From Telmatospirillum sp. (GTDB lineage Bacteria; Pseudomonadota; Alphaproteobacteria; Rhodospirillales; Magnetospirillaceae): 39,811 nucleotides of DNA. The DNA lies in contig JARLJB010000216.1 of assembly GCA_031291415.1 (NCBI GenBank), positions 1-39,811 on the forward strand, read 5' to 3'. The notes under the pieces are model-generated. The model was given only the letters and a program-made list of their open reading frames with translations. It was not told the DNA's origin and made no database searches. The position numbers and the translations under genes are program-made. Of this stretch, positions 14,297 to 23,701 are shown piece after piece; the first letter of the stretch is position 1, and each line of letters starts with the position of its first letter.

Positions 14297-16410
14297 CCTT
14301 CACCTGACTCTCGCGTAACGTCTTTGGGGGAGGCCAAGGAGGGGGCCGTGCCCGGGGATATCACGATTCGCATGGTCGTGCCTTGTTGCGGTGCCGTGTC
14401 CACTTCCAATTGCGCTCCCATTTCCCGCACCAGATGTCGGGTCTGATAGGCTCCGATTCCATAGCCGGTGGATTTCGTCGATGCCAGGGGCCGGAACAAT
14501 TCCGTATTGACGAAGGACTCTTCCATGCCGGGGCCGTTATCAGAAACTTCTATGATGATTTTCTCTCCGTCAACGCGCAACCGTAACACGACAGTGCCAG
14601 TCGGGCCGCTTGCCGAAAGGGCGTTGTCGATCAACAGATCGAGTACGGAGATCAGCGTCGCCTCGACGGCGGTTACCACCACGGGAGACGAGGGTAATTC
14701 GCATAAGAGATTGGGCGCGGTCTTGTTCCACCGGGCGCCGATTTTTCCCAGCACACCCGTCAATTCGATGGGCTGCGGCTTCGGCGGCTGGCGCCGCTGG
14801 GCCGCCAATTGCTCCAGCATCGCCCGCATCCGATTGACCGAGTTGCCGACGGTCTCCAGCATATCCTTTTGAAAGTCGGGGTTGTCCCCATATTTCTTCG
14901 CGTTTTCCAGCATCAAGGACATTTGACCGACGACGTTCTTGATGTCATGCACGACAAAGGCGAATTGTCGGTTGAAATCCTCGAGCCGACGTGCAGCGCG
15001 CAGCTCCTCGGTCGTCAATTCCTCGGCCAGGTAGCTGGCGGCTTGAATGGCCGCCGTGCTGAGAAGATCGCGGTCTTCCCAATCGAGGCGATGGCGGGCC
15101 CTGGCCTGGTCCAGAACGAGGAATCCCAGAATGTCACTGCGGTGGATAAGCGGGACAACCAGCCAAACGGTTGGCCGATCGGTGATCCATTCCGGAAGAG
15201 CAAGATCACCATATCGGTCGGGACTTTGGCGATATTCGTCGACGTCGATGATGCGGCAGGTTCTCCGGAAAAATTCGATCAAGGAAGAATCCGCCCGGAC
15301 CGGCGGATGTGGGGTGGCGAGATTCCACACGGCGTTGACAAAAAAACAATTGTCCTGTTCCTGGAGAACCCACAATGCCCCGGCGGGACTATTCATCATA
15401 TCTGTCAAAGCTCTGGCCAAGCGAAATTCCAGAGCAGACGGTTGTTGCGCTGACATTATTTGGATAAAACGCAACCACTCTTCTCTGTAGTCGTATCGAT
15501 ATGTAAAAAAATTCTTTAATATAAGGACCTTGATGTGTGATTTTATCTGAGAAGAGGTGAGGCTCACCAGCATAATCAAGAGAGCCGCCACCATGAGCGT
15601 AATTTGGAACGAAAATCCCCAGCGTCCACCAATATCATGAACGTAATAGGCCAGTGCCGCCATGATCAGCAGGTAGGATCCGCTGGCGATAAGCACGACG
15701 GTGTAAAGAGCTGGTTTGGGAGAGGCGTTGATTTTTACCTCAGCCCGGAAATTCCAGTTCTTAAGACGATAGAACGAACTCATCAACAAAGGGGCGACAA
15801 GGACGGCGATCAGGCCGTGCGCGACGGAAAACGCATCATCGATGCCTCCCTCGACCAGGGCATCGGAATGAACGAAGAAACCAAAAGTGAAAAGAGTTCC
15901 AAGGCCCAGGCAGAGATGCTTGATTTCCCAGCGACCAGACGAGCCGCTTGTCCGTAGGACATTCTCGATGAGAAGCAGGCCGATGACCGGCAGGACGATG
16001 TTGACGAGAGACAGCAGGACGAGAAGCGAGTGGGCTGCTGAACGTCCATTGTAGAAGTAAGGCAGGGCGACGATCAAAAGGACGATCAGAATCGGCGCGC
16101 CGGCGCGACTGATCAGGATTCGCCTGGGAGCTGCGCTCTGGCGGTCGTCCAGTCGGCCCCACAAGGTCAGCAGAAAACCGATCCAACTGCCGTTCCGCAG
16201 CATTTCCGCAACGTCCAGCAGGACGGGGGGGGCGGTGTCCGCGATGTCCGCAATCGCCGCGAGGATAGCCCAAATGGCAGACAAAAGGCAGGCGGCGACA
16301 AAATATCGCCGTTTCATCGCCTTGACTTTGGCGAGCGCGGCGACGGTCGAAAAGATCAGGTAAACGGCGGCGCAGACCGCGAAGACCACCGTTCCAACGA
16401 TATCGTTCAA
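14293..16410 (-). CDS. prsK: PEP-CTERM system sensor histidine kinase PrsK
   Basis: A membrane sensor kinase of 705 residues. The first 285 residues hold about eight to ten hydrophobic segments (for example 5-28, 38-57, 103-120, 128-150, 165-181, 238-257, 266-286), forming the unusual polytopic input domain of PrsK. A GAF-like domain spans about 325-465 (SPAGALWVLQEQDNCFFV to LLSTAAIQAASYLAEEL). The kinase core follows: H-box FAFVVHDIKNVVGQMS with His488, an N-box with DNALSASGPTG, and the G1 box DNGPGMEE. The signal is unknown, possibly envelope or polysaccharide state. It is 30 nt downstream of the sugar transferase gene and overlaps prsR by ATGA, giving a sugar transferase-prsK-prsR-prsT-GT4 operon. 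Confidence 0.93.
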   Translation of the reverse strand: MNDIVGTVVFAVCAAVYLIFSTVAALAKVKAMKRRYFVAACLLSAIWAILAAIADIADTAPPVLLDVAEMLRNGSWIGFLLTLWGRLDDRQSAAPRRILISRAGAPILIVLLIVALPYFYNGRSAAHSLLVLLSLVNIVLPVIGLLLIENVLRTSGSSGRWEIKHLCLGLGTLFTFGFFVHSDALVEGGIDDAFSVAHGLIAVLVAPLLMSSFYRLKNWNFRAEVKINASPKPALYTVVLIASGSYLLIMAALAYYVHDIGGRWGFSFQITLMVAALLIMLVSLTSSQIKSHIKVLILKNFFTYRYDYREEWLRFIQIMSAQQPSALEFRLARALTDMMNSPAGALWVLQEQDNCFFVNAVWNLATPHPPVRADSSLIEFFRRTCRIIDVDEYRQSPDRYGDLALPEWITDRPTVWLVVPLIHRSDILGFLVLDQARARHRLDWEDRDLLSTAAIQAASYLAEELTTEELRAARRLEDFNRQFAFVVHDIKNVVGQMSLMLENAKKYGDNPDFQKDMLETVGNSVNRMRAMLEQLAAQRRQPPKPQPIELTGVLGKIGARWNKTAPNLLCELPSSPVVVTAVEATLISVLDLLIDNALSASGPTGTVVLRLRVDGEKIIIEVSDNGPGMEESFVNTELFRPLASTKSTGYGIGAYQTRHLVREMGAQLEVDTAPQQGTTMRIVISPGTAPSLASPKDVTRESGEG

Positions 16411-16440
16411 ACTGGTAAATCCTAAAAGTGAATTAATTTA

Positions 16441-17889
16441 TCACCGTGCGCCTTGATTCCAAAGTAGAACCTTAACAGTTTGCATGATAATTATAATATC
16501 TAAAAACAAGCTGCAGTTCTTTATATAGTAAAGATCATAGGTTAATTTCATCTTGGCGTCATATTCTGTGGCGCCATAGGGGTAGTTGATTTGAGCCCAT
16601 CCAGTAATGCCGGGCTTTGCGACATGTCGTTCATTGTAGTAGGGGATTTTTTCCGCAAGAGCGGTGACGAAGACCGGGCGTTCCGGGCGTGGCCCAACGA
16701 AGGCCATGTCACCCTTCAGCACATTGATAACCTGCGGAATCTCGTCAATTCTGACCTTGCGGATGAAGGCGCCGACCTTGGTGACGCGGGCATCGTTTTT
16801 GGCTGCCCAGCGCGGTCCATCCTTCTCGGCGTCGTCGCACATGCTGCGGAACTTGAGAACCATGAAGGGCTTCCCCTTCATGCCGACGCGTTCCTGCCGG
16901 TAAAAAAGCGGCCCCCGGCTTTCGAGCTTGATCAGGATGGCCGTCGGGATGGTAAGCGGCAGTGTGAGGATGAGGACGATGGAACTGATGGTGATGTCAA
17001 ATGTACGTTTCAAGAAACTGCGGATGGTTCCGATACTGAAGCCGTCGGAAAACAGCAGCCAACTGGGGCTGATTTCCTCAAGATCCACCTGTCCACTTTC
17101 GCGTTCCCAGAACGACGCATATTCGGTGACCTGAATGCCTCGCAACTTGCAGGCCAGAAGATCATAGACGGGCAGGCCCCGGCGCTCCGCACTGGCGACG
17201 ACAAGCTCTTCGACGCGCTTTTCCGCGCAGAATTTCGGCAAATTCTGTGGAACAATCCAATAGTCAGTTCGCCGATCGACGCTCCGGCGGCAATGATCGG
17301 CGGACTGCGCCTGATCTAGCGGTCCGACTGGCTCCGGACGGGTCCCGAAGCGGACATATCCGACAATGTTGATGGCGCGATTGCTGAGTTCGTGGTTCAG
17401 CTTTTCGATTTTTGCGGCCCGCTTTCCGGAACCCAGGATCAGTACGCGACGTTTGAGAGTGTCGGTTCGGTCGATAAGCCGGATAAAGGCGGCGCGCCAA
17501 GCCAAAAGGACCGGGAAAAAAACGGTCAGGGTGGCGATGCAGAGGGCATACTGTCCGGTCTGGAGGTGCTCCGCGATAATGCGATCACGAACGAAGAGTA
17601 CGAAACCTATGCTGAGAAGAACAATGGGAAGGATGACCAGCGATCGGGAAAAGACATCCTGGTAATGGACGAAATGATGCCGGTTGTAGAGGCCAACGCA
17701 AGCCATGCCGGAAACGGTTACCAAGGCGACGACAATCGAGAGTATTATTCCGGAACTAAGGTCAATGGTTATGCCAATTGTTTGGAATATATTAAATATA
17801 ACAACAGATTGTACAAGTAAATATATCGTCTCGCTCAAAAAGAGAATCACTGTGGAGACGTCGATATAATGTTTAAACAGACGAAACAT
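16441..17889 (-). CDS. polyprenyl-phosphate sugar-1-phosphate transferase (PEP-CTERM/EpsB type)
   Basis: This enzyme starts EPS assembly by moving a sugar-1-phosphate onto undecaprenyl phosphate. It has 482 residues, with hydrophobic segments near 15-35, 45-66, 83-100 and 115-132 and a Rossmann-like domain (VLILGSGKRAAKI at 149-161). A C-terminal bacterial sugar-transferase domain runs from KRTFDITISS at 294: YRQERVGMKGKPFMVLKFRS, RKVRIDEIPQVINVLKGDM, the VGPRPERPVF signature, and KPGITGWAQINYPYGAT. Layout and neighbours match the PEP-CTERM/XrtA-associated sugar transferase. The stretch between 183 and 212 is lower in similarity, probably a loop. It opens the prs operon and has its own candidate sigma-70 promoter about 175 nt upstream. 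The first sugar (glucose, galactose or other) cannot be told. Confidence 0.88.
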   Translation of the reverse strand: MFRLFKHYIDVSTVILFLSETIYLLVQSVVIFNIFQTIGITIDLSSGIILSIVVALVTVSGMACVGLYNRHHFVHYQDVFSRSLVILPIVLLSIGFVLFVRDRIIAEHLQTGQYALCIATLTVFFPVLLAWRAAFIRLIDRTDTLKRRVLILGSGKRAAKIEKLNHELSNRAINIVGYVRFGTRPEPVGPLDQAQSADHCRRSVDRRTDYWIVPQNLPKFCAEKRVEELVVASAERRGLPVYDLLACKLRGIQVTEYASFWERESGQVDLEEISPSWLLFSDGFSIGTIRSFLKRTFDITISSIVLILTLPLTIPTAILIKLESRGPLFYRQERVGMKGKPFMVLKFRSMCDDAEKDGPRWAAKNDARVTKVGAFIRKVRIDEIPQVINVLKGDMAFVGPRPERPVFVTALAEKIPYYNERHVAKPGITGWAQINYPYGATEYDAKMKLTYDLYYIKNCSLFLDIIIIMQTVKVLLWNQGAR

Positions 17890-18030
17890 TTAGGCCTCTG
17901 TCCCCCAGCGCTTTTTGGTTCTTTGAAAGGAACCGCAGAAATTTACGATTAAAGAAGGTTCGTCTTTCTGCAGTCTCTTTTGCGCGAACATCCAGCGCTC
18001 CCCATCCCACGTCAGAGCGGCGCCCGACAA

Positions 18031-18058
18031 ACTAGCTCCATTTTGGCGAAAAGCTAGC
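18031..18058. promoter_or_regulatory. inverted repeat at the predicted start of the prs operon transcript
   Basis: CTAGCT at 18032-18037 and AGCTAG at 18052-18057 are inverted around a 14-base centre that itself contains CCATTTTGG. Lying just downstream of the candidate -10, it could be an operator or a leader hairpin. No regulator is assigned. Confidence 0.3.
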
Positions 18059-18064
18059 ATGTTA

Positions 18065-18091
18065 AACATAACCTATCGGAACGCTTGTCAA
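18065..18091 (-). promoter_or_regulatory. candidate sigma-70 promoter for the sugar transferase-prsKRT operon
   Basis: On the minus strand a perfect -35 TTGACA (18086-18091) is followed by TATGTT (18065-18070) after 15 bp. The spacer is shorter than the usual 17, so strength is uncertain. It would leave a leader of about 170 nt before the ATG at 17889, starting in or next to the inverted repeat at 18031-18058. Confidence 0.35.
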
Positions 18092-18310
18092 TATACCAGC
18101 AAGAGGATGTAACTGTGGAGCGTATTTTCCATAGCGGTTGATGTCTTGCGGCGTTTGGGTTCCATTTCACATTAAGTTCTAATGACAGACGCGTCGCGGA
18201 GACCCAGCGTCGGCCGAGCGGCGTTTGAGCCCGCCGGAGCGGAGCGCAGGCGTCATGTGGAACTTTAGGGCCTGGAGCAATAATTTTGCGACCGGCCCTA
18301 AGTCGCGGTT

Positions 18311-21241
18311 TCATAGACTCTGCCGGTAGGCTAAGGCGGTGAACAGCCCACCTTGTTCCATCAGCTGAGTATAGGTTCCCGATTCGGCCACCTTCCCATT
18401 CTCCAGAACATAAATGCGGTCCGCGTTCATGACAGTGCTCAACCGGTGGGCGATAACAATGCGCGTGATGGAAAGATGGTCAAGGGTGCCCATGACCACT
18501 GACTGTGTCTCGTTATCGAGTGCGCTGGTTGCCTCATCGAGCAACATGATCGCGGGTCTTCCGACCAGTGCCCGGGCAATCAGCAGGCGCTGGACTTGCC
18601 CCCCCGACAAAGTGGAAGCGCCATCCGTCAACATGGTGTGCATCTGCATGGGCATGGCCTTGATGTCGTCGGCCAAGCCAGCCTTGGCCGCGGCCTCCCA
18701 GCAGTCATCGAGACTGACCCGCGACACGCCCTTGATGTTCTCGTAAAGAGACCCTGGCATCAGTCGCCCATTCTGCAGGACGACTCCCTGCTGCTGGCGA
18801 ACGGAGCGCAAATTCAATCCACTGAGATCCCGGCCATCGAGGTAGATCGCTCCGGATTCCGGATGGTTGAGCCCGAGAAGAAGACGGACCAGCGTGGATT
18901 TTCCGGAACCGGATGGGCCAACCACGGCGATCAGCTCCCCGGCGCGGATCGTGAGGGATAATCCCTTGAGAACATAGGGGAGGTCGGGGGCATAACGGAA
19001 AAACACGCCATTGACTTCGATATCGCCGCTTAACGGGCCGGGATCGGCCTTGGTCGGGTCATTCTCTGGGACAGTTGCCAAGATGGGGGCGGCGCGGCGG
19101 TAGAGCGGGACAACCGCCAAGACTTCGATCAACGATCGTCCAAGGGCGTAAAGCGAACTCAGCAAGCCGCTGAAAGCCGCAACGAAGGCCAGGAATACGC
19201 CGGTCGTCATGCCCGATCCGCCGATCAGGCTGACTGCCGCGAAGATGGCGGTCAGGCAAAGAACTTCGTAGGTGGTCCAGAACACACCAAAGCGGATTTG
19301 CAATCTGCGGCTGTGATTCTCGCGGTCACGAAGGAGAAAAAATTGCCCCCCCCAATTGTTGAAAGCGCGCTCTTCCGCTCCGGCGATCCGCAATTTCGTG
19401 ATACCGGTGATGATCTCGAGGGCGAGATTGCTGATTCGACCGGAAACTTCCTGAATCTGAGCGACGGCACTCATGATGCGAACGCCGGTGACAATGGTCG
19501 TGGCCGCCAGGACCAGAACCAGGAGGGCGGAGAGCAGTGCGGCAATCGGCGCGTAGTAGATCAAAAGCCCGAAACTGAAAATCGAAAAACCGCCGGATAC
19601 CAGGGATCCGAGGACCACACCGGTGAGGCTCTTGCGGGCGATTTCCACCATCATCGTTCGTTGCGCAAGATCGCCCGACGAATAATCGGAAAAAAAAGTG
19701 GAGGGCAGGCGAAGCAGGCGATCCATCAAGGCCGCCTGGACAATGCCGGAAATGCGGCCTTCGACACGAAGCTGCCCGACATTGCGGGTGAACTCGAATG
19801 CCGCCGCGGCAAATGTGGCGGCGACGATGGCTCCGGCGACCTGCAACATTTGTGCGATTTGATGGCCGGGAATCACCTCGTCGAACACATAGCCGGTGGC
19901 CAATGGAATCGCCGTGGCGATCAGTCCTCCCAGGGCGCCCATCAGAACAACGGCGAGAAGATCTTTTCGGCATTGACGGAAGCATAGAGCCAGCAGGTCG
20001 ATTGCCGAGACGGCGCGACAGGGCAGGCTTGCGTAGAAGGTGTAGGCCGAGGGTGACAGGGTTGCCGCCACCTCCTCAGTGACGATCTGCTCATTGCCGC
20101 TGACGGGGTCGTGCAGCACCATGGAGGACGGTCGGCGCTGCAGTAAGGCCACCGGCTGGTCGCTATCGGCGCGAAAGGCGACCAGCGGGCCATTTTCCGC
20201 GATCCACCATCGGGCCGGCAGGGTGACCTGGCGCAGCCGCATCTGCGAGGCGGCGGCAATTTCCTCAATGCTGAGCGGCGGTTCCTCGGCTCGCCGCCGT
20301 CTGACAAAAGCAGGCATGACCATGGTCGCGTTCATCGCCTCGCCGACGAGGTGGCAACAATTGAAGAGTGCGTCCTCGCCGGTTTGATCGACCGGTCGGT
20401 GAACCGTTTCATCGAAAAGCCGGGCAAACCGGATGAAAGTGTTTTCGGTTTCGGTGACGATCCAACCGGCCCGCCGTTTCAGCCGGGAACTTTCCATGGC
20501 GGCGGCGTTCCGGAAGCCATAAGCAAGATTGTAAAAAATCCAACCGTGGAAAAGATCCATCTGGCGGCTGGCCTGCCCGAAACGCAGGACGGATTCGGTC
20601 GACAGACCGCGCAGGCTGCGGGCGCTTCCGGCCCGCAGCCAACCTTGCTGCGTGAGAGGTACGAAGGCCGGTTGCCCATCGTCACCGATTTCTTTGATGT
20701 CGATATAATAGCCGTTTCCCGCTTCCAGCAGTGCCCAGGTGACCTGCCTATGGCTGATGACGCGGTCGTTTTCGGTGACGGCCAGTTCCTCGCCGGGGGC
20801 AAGCGACTGACGCGGAGGCTTGCGGGGCGAGATATATTTGGTCACCCCGCGCGACAGACCGGTGATCCATTGGTCGACGGCGCCAGCCAGGGAAGCGGCC
20901 AAGGCCTGATCTCTTCCCCAGCGGTCAATCGTCGTCGTGCTGACCCTGGTTAGGGCCGTGTCGTCGGCGCTCAAGGCCAACAGGTGGATACCATCGGTGC
21001 TCGGACTCTGGTCGATGCCCCAAACCAGACTGCCGGCGGGCAAGGTGCACAAATGTTCGCGCGGGCCGGTCTGCGTGCCATTCTTCCGTTGGACGGCGAA
21101 CAGGTCGATCGATCCGTCGCGCAAAAACCATACGCTGGCGCAGTCGTCGAAGACCTTAAGCGTGCCAGTGGGCAAAAACAGATTGGTGCCTTCGGCGTCC
21201 AGAAGCTGATCGAGGTTTGAGGTGATCGACAAGGTGGTCAT
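18311..21241 (-). CDS. NHLM-type bacteriocin export ABC transporter, permease/ATPase without peptidase
   Basis: The second ABC half-transporter of an NHLM peptide export system, 976 residues. The first 400 or so residues are a long cytosolic domain special to this family, with a weak cyclic-nucleotide-binding-like beta pattern at 20-120, and no C39 peptidase. Residues about 420-700 are the ABC exporter membrane domain (LLAVVLMGALGGLIATAIPL, TGVFLAFVAAFSGLLSSLY). The ATPase has Walker A VGPSGSGKST, signature TLSGGQVQR, Walker B IMLLDEATSALD and switch His in VIAHRLST. It begins three bases after the peptidase-ABC stop and should form a heterodimer with that protein. Family knowledge: such pairs secrete leader-peptide-bearing natural products. 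Confidence 0.9.
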   Translation of the reverse strand: MTTLSITSNLDQLLDAEGTNLFLPTGTLKVFDDCASVWFLRDGSIDLFAVQRKNGTQTGPREHLCTLPAGSLVWGIDQSPSTDGIHLLALSADDTALTRVSTTTIDRWGRDQALAASLAGAVDQWITGLSRGVTKYISPRKPPRQSLAPGEELAVTENDRVISHRQVTWALLEAGNGYYIDIKEIGDDGQPAFVPLTQQGWLRAGSARSLRGLSTESVLRFGQASRQMDLFHGWIFYNLAYGFRNAAAMESSRLKRRAGWIVTETENTFIRFARLFDETVHRPVDQTGEDALFNCCHLVGEAMNATMVMPAFVRRRRAEEPPLSIEEIAAASQMRLRQVTLPARWWIAENGPLVAFRADSDQPVALLQRRPSSMVLHDPVSGNEQIVTEEVAATLSPSAYTFYASLPCRAVSAIDLLALCFRQCRKDLLAVVLMGALGGLIATAIPLATGYVFDEVIPGHQIAQMLQVAGAIVAATFAAAAFEFTRNVGQLRVEGRISGIVQAALMDRLLRLPSTFFSDYSSGDLAQRTMMVEIARKSLTGVVLGSLVSGGFSIFSFGLLIYYAPIAALLSALLVLVLAATTIVTGVRIMSAVAQIQEVSGRISNLALEIITGITKLRIAGAEERAFNNWGGQFFLLRDRENHSRRLQIRFGVFWTTYEVLCLTAIFAAVSLIGGSGMTTGVFLAFVAAFSGLLSSLYALGRSLIEVLAVVPLYRRAAPILATVPENDPTKADPGPLSGDIEVNGVFFRYAPDLPYVLKGLSLTIRAGELIAVVGPSGSGKSTLVRLLLGLNHPESGAIYLDGRDLSGLNLRSVRQQQGVVLQNGRLMPGSLYENIKGVSRVSLDDCWEAAAKAGLADDIKAMPMQMHTMLTDGASTLSGGQVQRLLIARALVGRPAIMLLDEATSALDNETQSVVMGTLDHLSITRIVIAHRLSTVMNADRIYVLENGKVAESGTYTQLMEQGGLFTALAYRQSL

Positions 21242-21244
21242 GGT

Positions 21245-23548
21245 TCAGCTTTCGACCAGGTGACGGTAGAGCCCGTGCATCGCGATGAGGTCCTGGTGGC
21301 GTCCCCGTTCCACGACGGTGCCGCGGTCGAGGACGATAATCTCGTCGCAGTCGCGGATGGTGCTGAGCCGGTGGGCGATAATGACGCAACTGCAGCCGCG
21401 CAAGCGGACGTTATCGATGATCTGTTTCTCATTGGTGGTGTCGAGCGCACTGGTCGCTTCGTCGAGGATCAGGACCGCCGGGTCGGTTGCCAGGGCGCGG
21501 GCCAATTCGATCCGTTGCCGTTGGCCGCCACTGAAGTTGCGCCCTCCTTCGGCGAGCTGGAAGGCGTAGTTCTCGGGGCGCTGGGCGATCTCGTCGTGAA
21601 TCCGGGCATCGCGGGCGGCACGGACGATGCGGTCCTCGGGCATGGTAGGGTCCCAAAGGCTGATATTGTCGGCGACGCTGCTGCCGAACAGCACGATGTC
21701 CTGGTCGACCAGGGCCACCGAGCCGCGCAGCAATGTCCTTGGAACGGCGGCGATAGGGATGCCGTCAAACAGGATGTCACCGCTCCAGGGGCGGTAAAGT
21801 CCGGCGATCAGCTTGCCGATGGTCGATTTTCCGCTGCCCGACGAACCAACCAGGGCCACGCGTTTCCCAGGTTCGATATCAAGGGAGAAATCCTGAATCA
21901 AGGGCGCGGCCGTCGGCACATATCCGAAAGTCAGGTCGCGAATCTGCACGCGTCCGGTCAGCTTGACCTGGGTTTTTGAAATCACTTGATATGTTGCCGG
22001 AGCAGCTGCGGCGATCGCCGTGGCCGATCCGGGGCGTTCCGATGGCGGGCTTGGCGGCGGCTCGATGGCCTGTGGCGCGGCGATTGCCGAGGGGGCCGAG
22101 GGGGAAAAATCGGCGTCGATGTCGTGGTTCAGGATGTCGTCGAGTCTGGTGAGATCGGCGGCGGCCTCTTGCAGCTGACTGCCAAGACGAACCAGATCGA
22201 TCAGCGGCGCCGAAAAACTGGTCATCAGGGCCTGGAAGGCGACCAAGGTGCCGATGCTGATCGTCCCGTCCATCACGCGCAATCCGCCAAGAACGAGGAT
22301 TGCCGCCGATCCCAGCATCGATAGCGCGATGGGTGAAATGTCAAGCAGCATGCGGGTCCGCGACAAGGCCTGTTCAGTGTTGACCGCCTTGGCGAGGTAT
22401 CCCGCCCACCGGGCGAAAAACAGGTCTTCCGAACCGCTGGCCTTGATGGTTTCCATCATCTGCAGACCCTGCGTGGCGACACCGACCAGCCGGCCTTCGT
22501 TCAGCAGCAAAGTCTGCGAGCCGTCCGACAGGCGTCTGGCCACGAGGCCGAAGGCCAGCAGATTGAGGCTGGCGAAGACGACCGCCAGTCCGGTAAGAAG
22601 AAGATCGTGTCCGGCCATGACGGCGGCGTAGATGACCATGGTGACGAGGCTGATAACGGCGATCGCCAGGTCACCGGCGATCAAATCGGCCACGCGGTCA
22701 TTCAACGCGACGCGAGAGGCGATTTCGCCGGCATAGCGTTGGGTGAAGAACCGGGTTGGCAAGCGGAGCAGATGCCAGAAGAACACGCATGATCCGCGTA
22801 AGGCCAGTCTGGTTTGCAGGCGCAGCAAATAGCGCTGGCGCAGCCAGAAAAGGCCGCCGCGCAGCAGGGCCGTCAAAGCCATGCCGGCCAGCAAGGGGCG
22901 CAACCAGTCGGAAAACCCCTGAATGAGATAATCGTCGACGAAGACCCGTGAGAGCGCCGGGACCAGCAGCCCTGGGACGATCAGCCCCAGGCTGGCCAGC
23001 AGGACGAAGGCGAAGGCCGCCCCATTGCCGTGTAAACGGCGGAGCAATCCGTCCCAAACGCTGCGCCGCCGGCCTCCCGTGGCGAAATCAGGGCCCGGTT
23101 CGAAGGTCAGGACGACGCCGGTGAAGGCCTTGTCGAATTCAGCCGCGGTGACGATGCGAGGGCCGGAGCCCGGGTCGTTGAGGTAGACCTTGTTCCGCGA
23201 AAAGCCCTCGACAACGACGAAATGGTTGAACTCCCAGAAAATGATGAAGGGCAGGCGGAAGTCTCCCAGATCACCTGGTTCGGCGGAGAAGCCTTTGGCG
23301 TCGAGACCGAAGGAACGGGCCGCCTTGACGACATTGGATGCCGAGGTGCCGTCGCGGGATACGCCGCAGGCATAACGCAGCGTCTCAAGCGGCACATGGC
23401 ATCTGTAATGGCTGAGGATCATGGCGAGGCATGCCGCGCCGCATTCGACGGCTTCCATCTGCAACACGGTGGGGACACGCACGCGCCGCCTTGTCCGTGG
23501 CCATGCCGGGCCGGTAGCTTCCCTGCCGTGTTGGGTGTCTCGTCCCAA
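21245..23548 (-). CDS. NHLM-type bacteriocin export ABC transporter with C39 leader peptidase
   Basis: A bifunctional leader-cleaving exporter of 767 residues in the inner membrane. An N-terminal C39 peptidase (about 25-150) keeps its full catalytic set: Cys36 in MEAVECGAACLAM, His109 in EFNHFVVVEG and Asp125 in VYLNDPGSG, so it should cut after double-glycine leaders. The exporter membrane domain spans about 175-465, followed by a Pro/Ala-rich linker (480-525) unusual for the family, then an ATPase with VGSSGSGKST, NFSGGQRQR, VLILDEATSALD and IIAHRLST. The start is TTG at 23546-23548 behind GAGGAG; no in-frame ATG occurs before the active-site Cys. Its natural substrate is probably the 49-residue double-glycine peptide at 25671-25820. 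The adaptor gene upstream is separated from it by an inserted GIY-YIG module. Confidence 0.92.
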   Translation of the reverse strand: MGRDTQHGREATGPAWPRTRRRVRVPTVLQMEAVECGAACLAMILSHYRCHVPLETLRYACGVSRDGTSASNVVKAARSFGLDAKGFSAEPGDLGDFRLPFIIFWEFNHFVVVEGFSRNKVYLNDPGSGPRIVTAAEFDKAFTGVVLTFEPGPDFATGGRRRSVWDGLLRRLHGNGAAFAFVLLASLGLIVPGLLVPALSRVFVDDYLIQGFSDWLRPLLAGMALTALLRGGLFWLRQRYLLRLQTRLALRGSCVFFWHLLRLPTRFFTQRYAGEIASRVALNDRVADLIAGDLAIAVISLVTMVIYAAVMAGHDLLLTGLAVVFASLNLLAFGLVARRLSDGSQTLLLNEGRLVGVATQGLQMMETIKASGSEDLFFARWAGYLAKAVNTEQALSRTRMLLDISPIALSMLGSAAILVLGGLRVMDGTISIGTLVAFQALMTSFSAPLIDLVRLGSQLQEAAADLTRLDDILNHDIDADFSPSAPSAIAAPQAIEPPPSPPSERPGSATAIAAAAPATYQVISKTQVKLTGRVQIRDLTFGYVPTAAPLIQDFSLDIEPGKRVALVGSSGSGKSTIGKLIAGLYRPWSGDILFDGIPIAAVPRTLLRGSVALVDQDIVLFGSSVADNISLWDPTMPEDRIVRAARDARIHDEIAQRPENYAFQLAEGGRNFSGGQRQRIELARALATDPAVLILDEATSALDTTNEKQIIDNVRLRGCSCVIIAHRLSTIRDCDEIIVLDRGTVVERGRHQDLIAMHGLYRHLVES

Positions 23549-23620
23549 GCCGTCTTCTCCTCATGCCCTGCTTGGTTCGGCTCTCACTGGATTGAGCGGT
23601 GATGATATCCTATCCACTGC

Positions 23621-23662
23621 CATCCTTCGAGACGCGCCGTTCCGGCGCTCCTCAGGATGAGG
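23621..23662 (+). repeat. REP-like palindromic repeat, left copy
   Basis: A 42-bp element that starts CATCCTTCGAGACG and ends CTCCTCAGGATGAGG around a palindromic centre. Except in the 13-base centre it is the same as the element at 24003-24044 in opposite orientation. The pattern belongs to a dispersed palindromic repeat widespread in alphaproteobacteria (established knowledge). Confidence 0.8.
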
Positions 23663-23701
23663 TGCTGTTTTCCCCCTTTGGACGGTAACCACGAGAACGC
23701 C

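Larger units (their letters stand above)
17890..18310. other. 421-bp intergenic region between the peptide exporter and the EPS/prs operon
   Basis: No supportable gene. It separates the end of the second exporter ATPase from the start of the sugar transferase, both on the minus strand, and holds a sigma-70-like promoter and an inverted repeat (listed separately). An 86-codon minus frame begins at 18314 with a 4-base overlap with the exporter stop, but its basic, low-complexity translation resembles no protein. Confidence 0.5.

Noticed and set aside
17984-18001. GG-N10-GC on the minus strand in the prs upstream region
   Set aside because: The -24 and -12 halves otherwise do not match; expected by chance in GC-rich DNA.
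18054-18314. 86-codon minus frame starting in a 4-base overlap with the exporter ATPase stop
   Set aside because: The overlap looks like coupling, but the translation is a random Arg/Pro/Leu mix, has no family likeness and runs through the candidate promoter.
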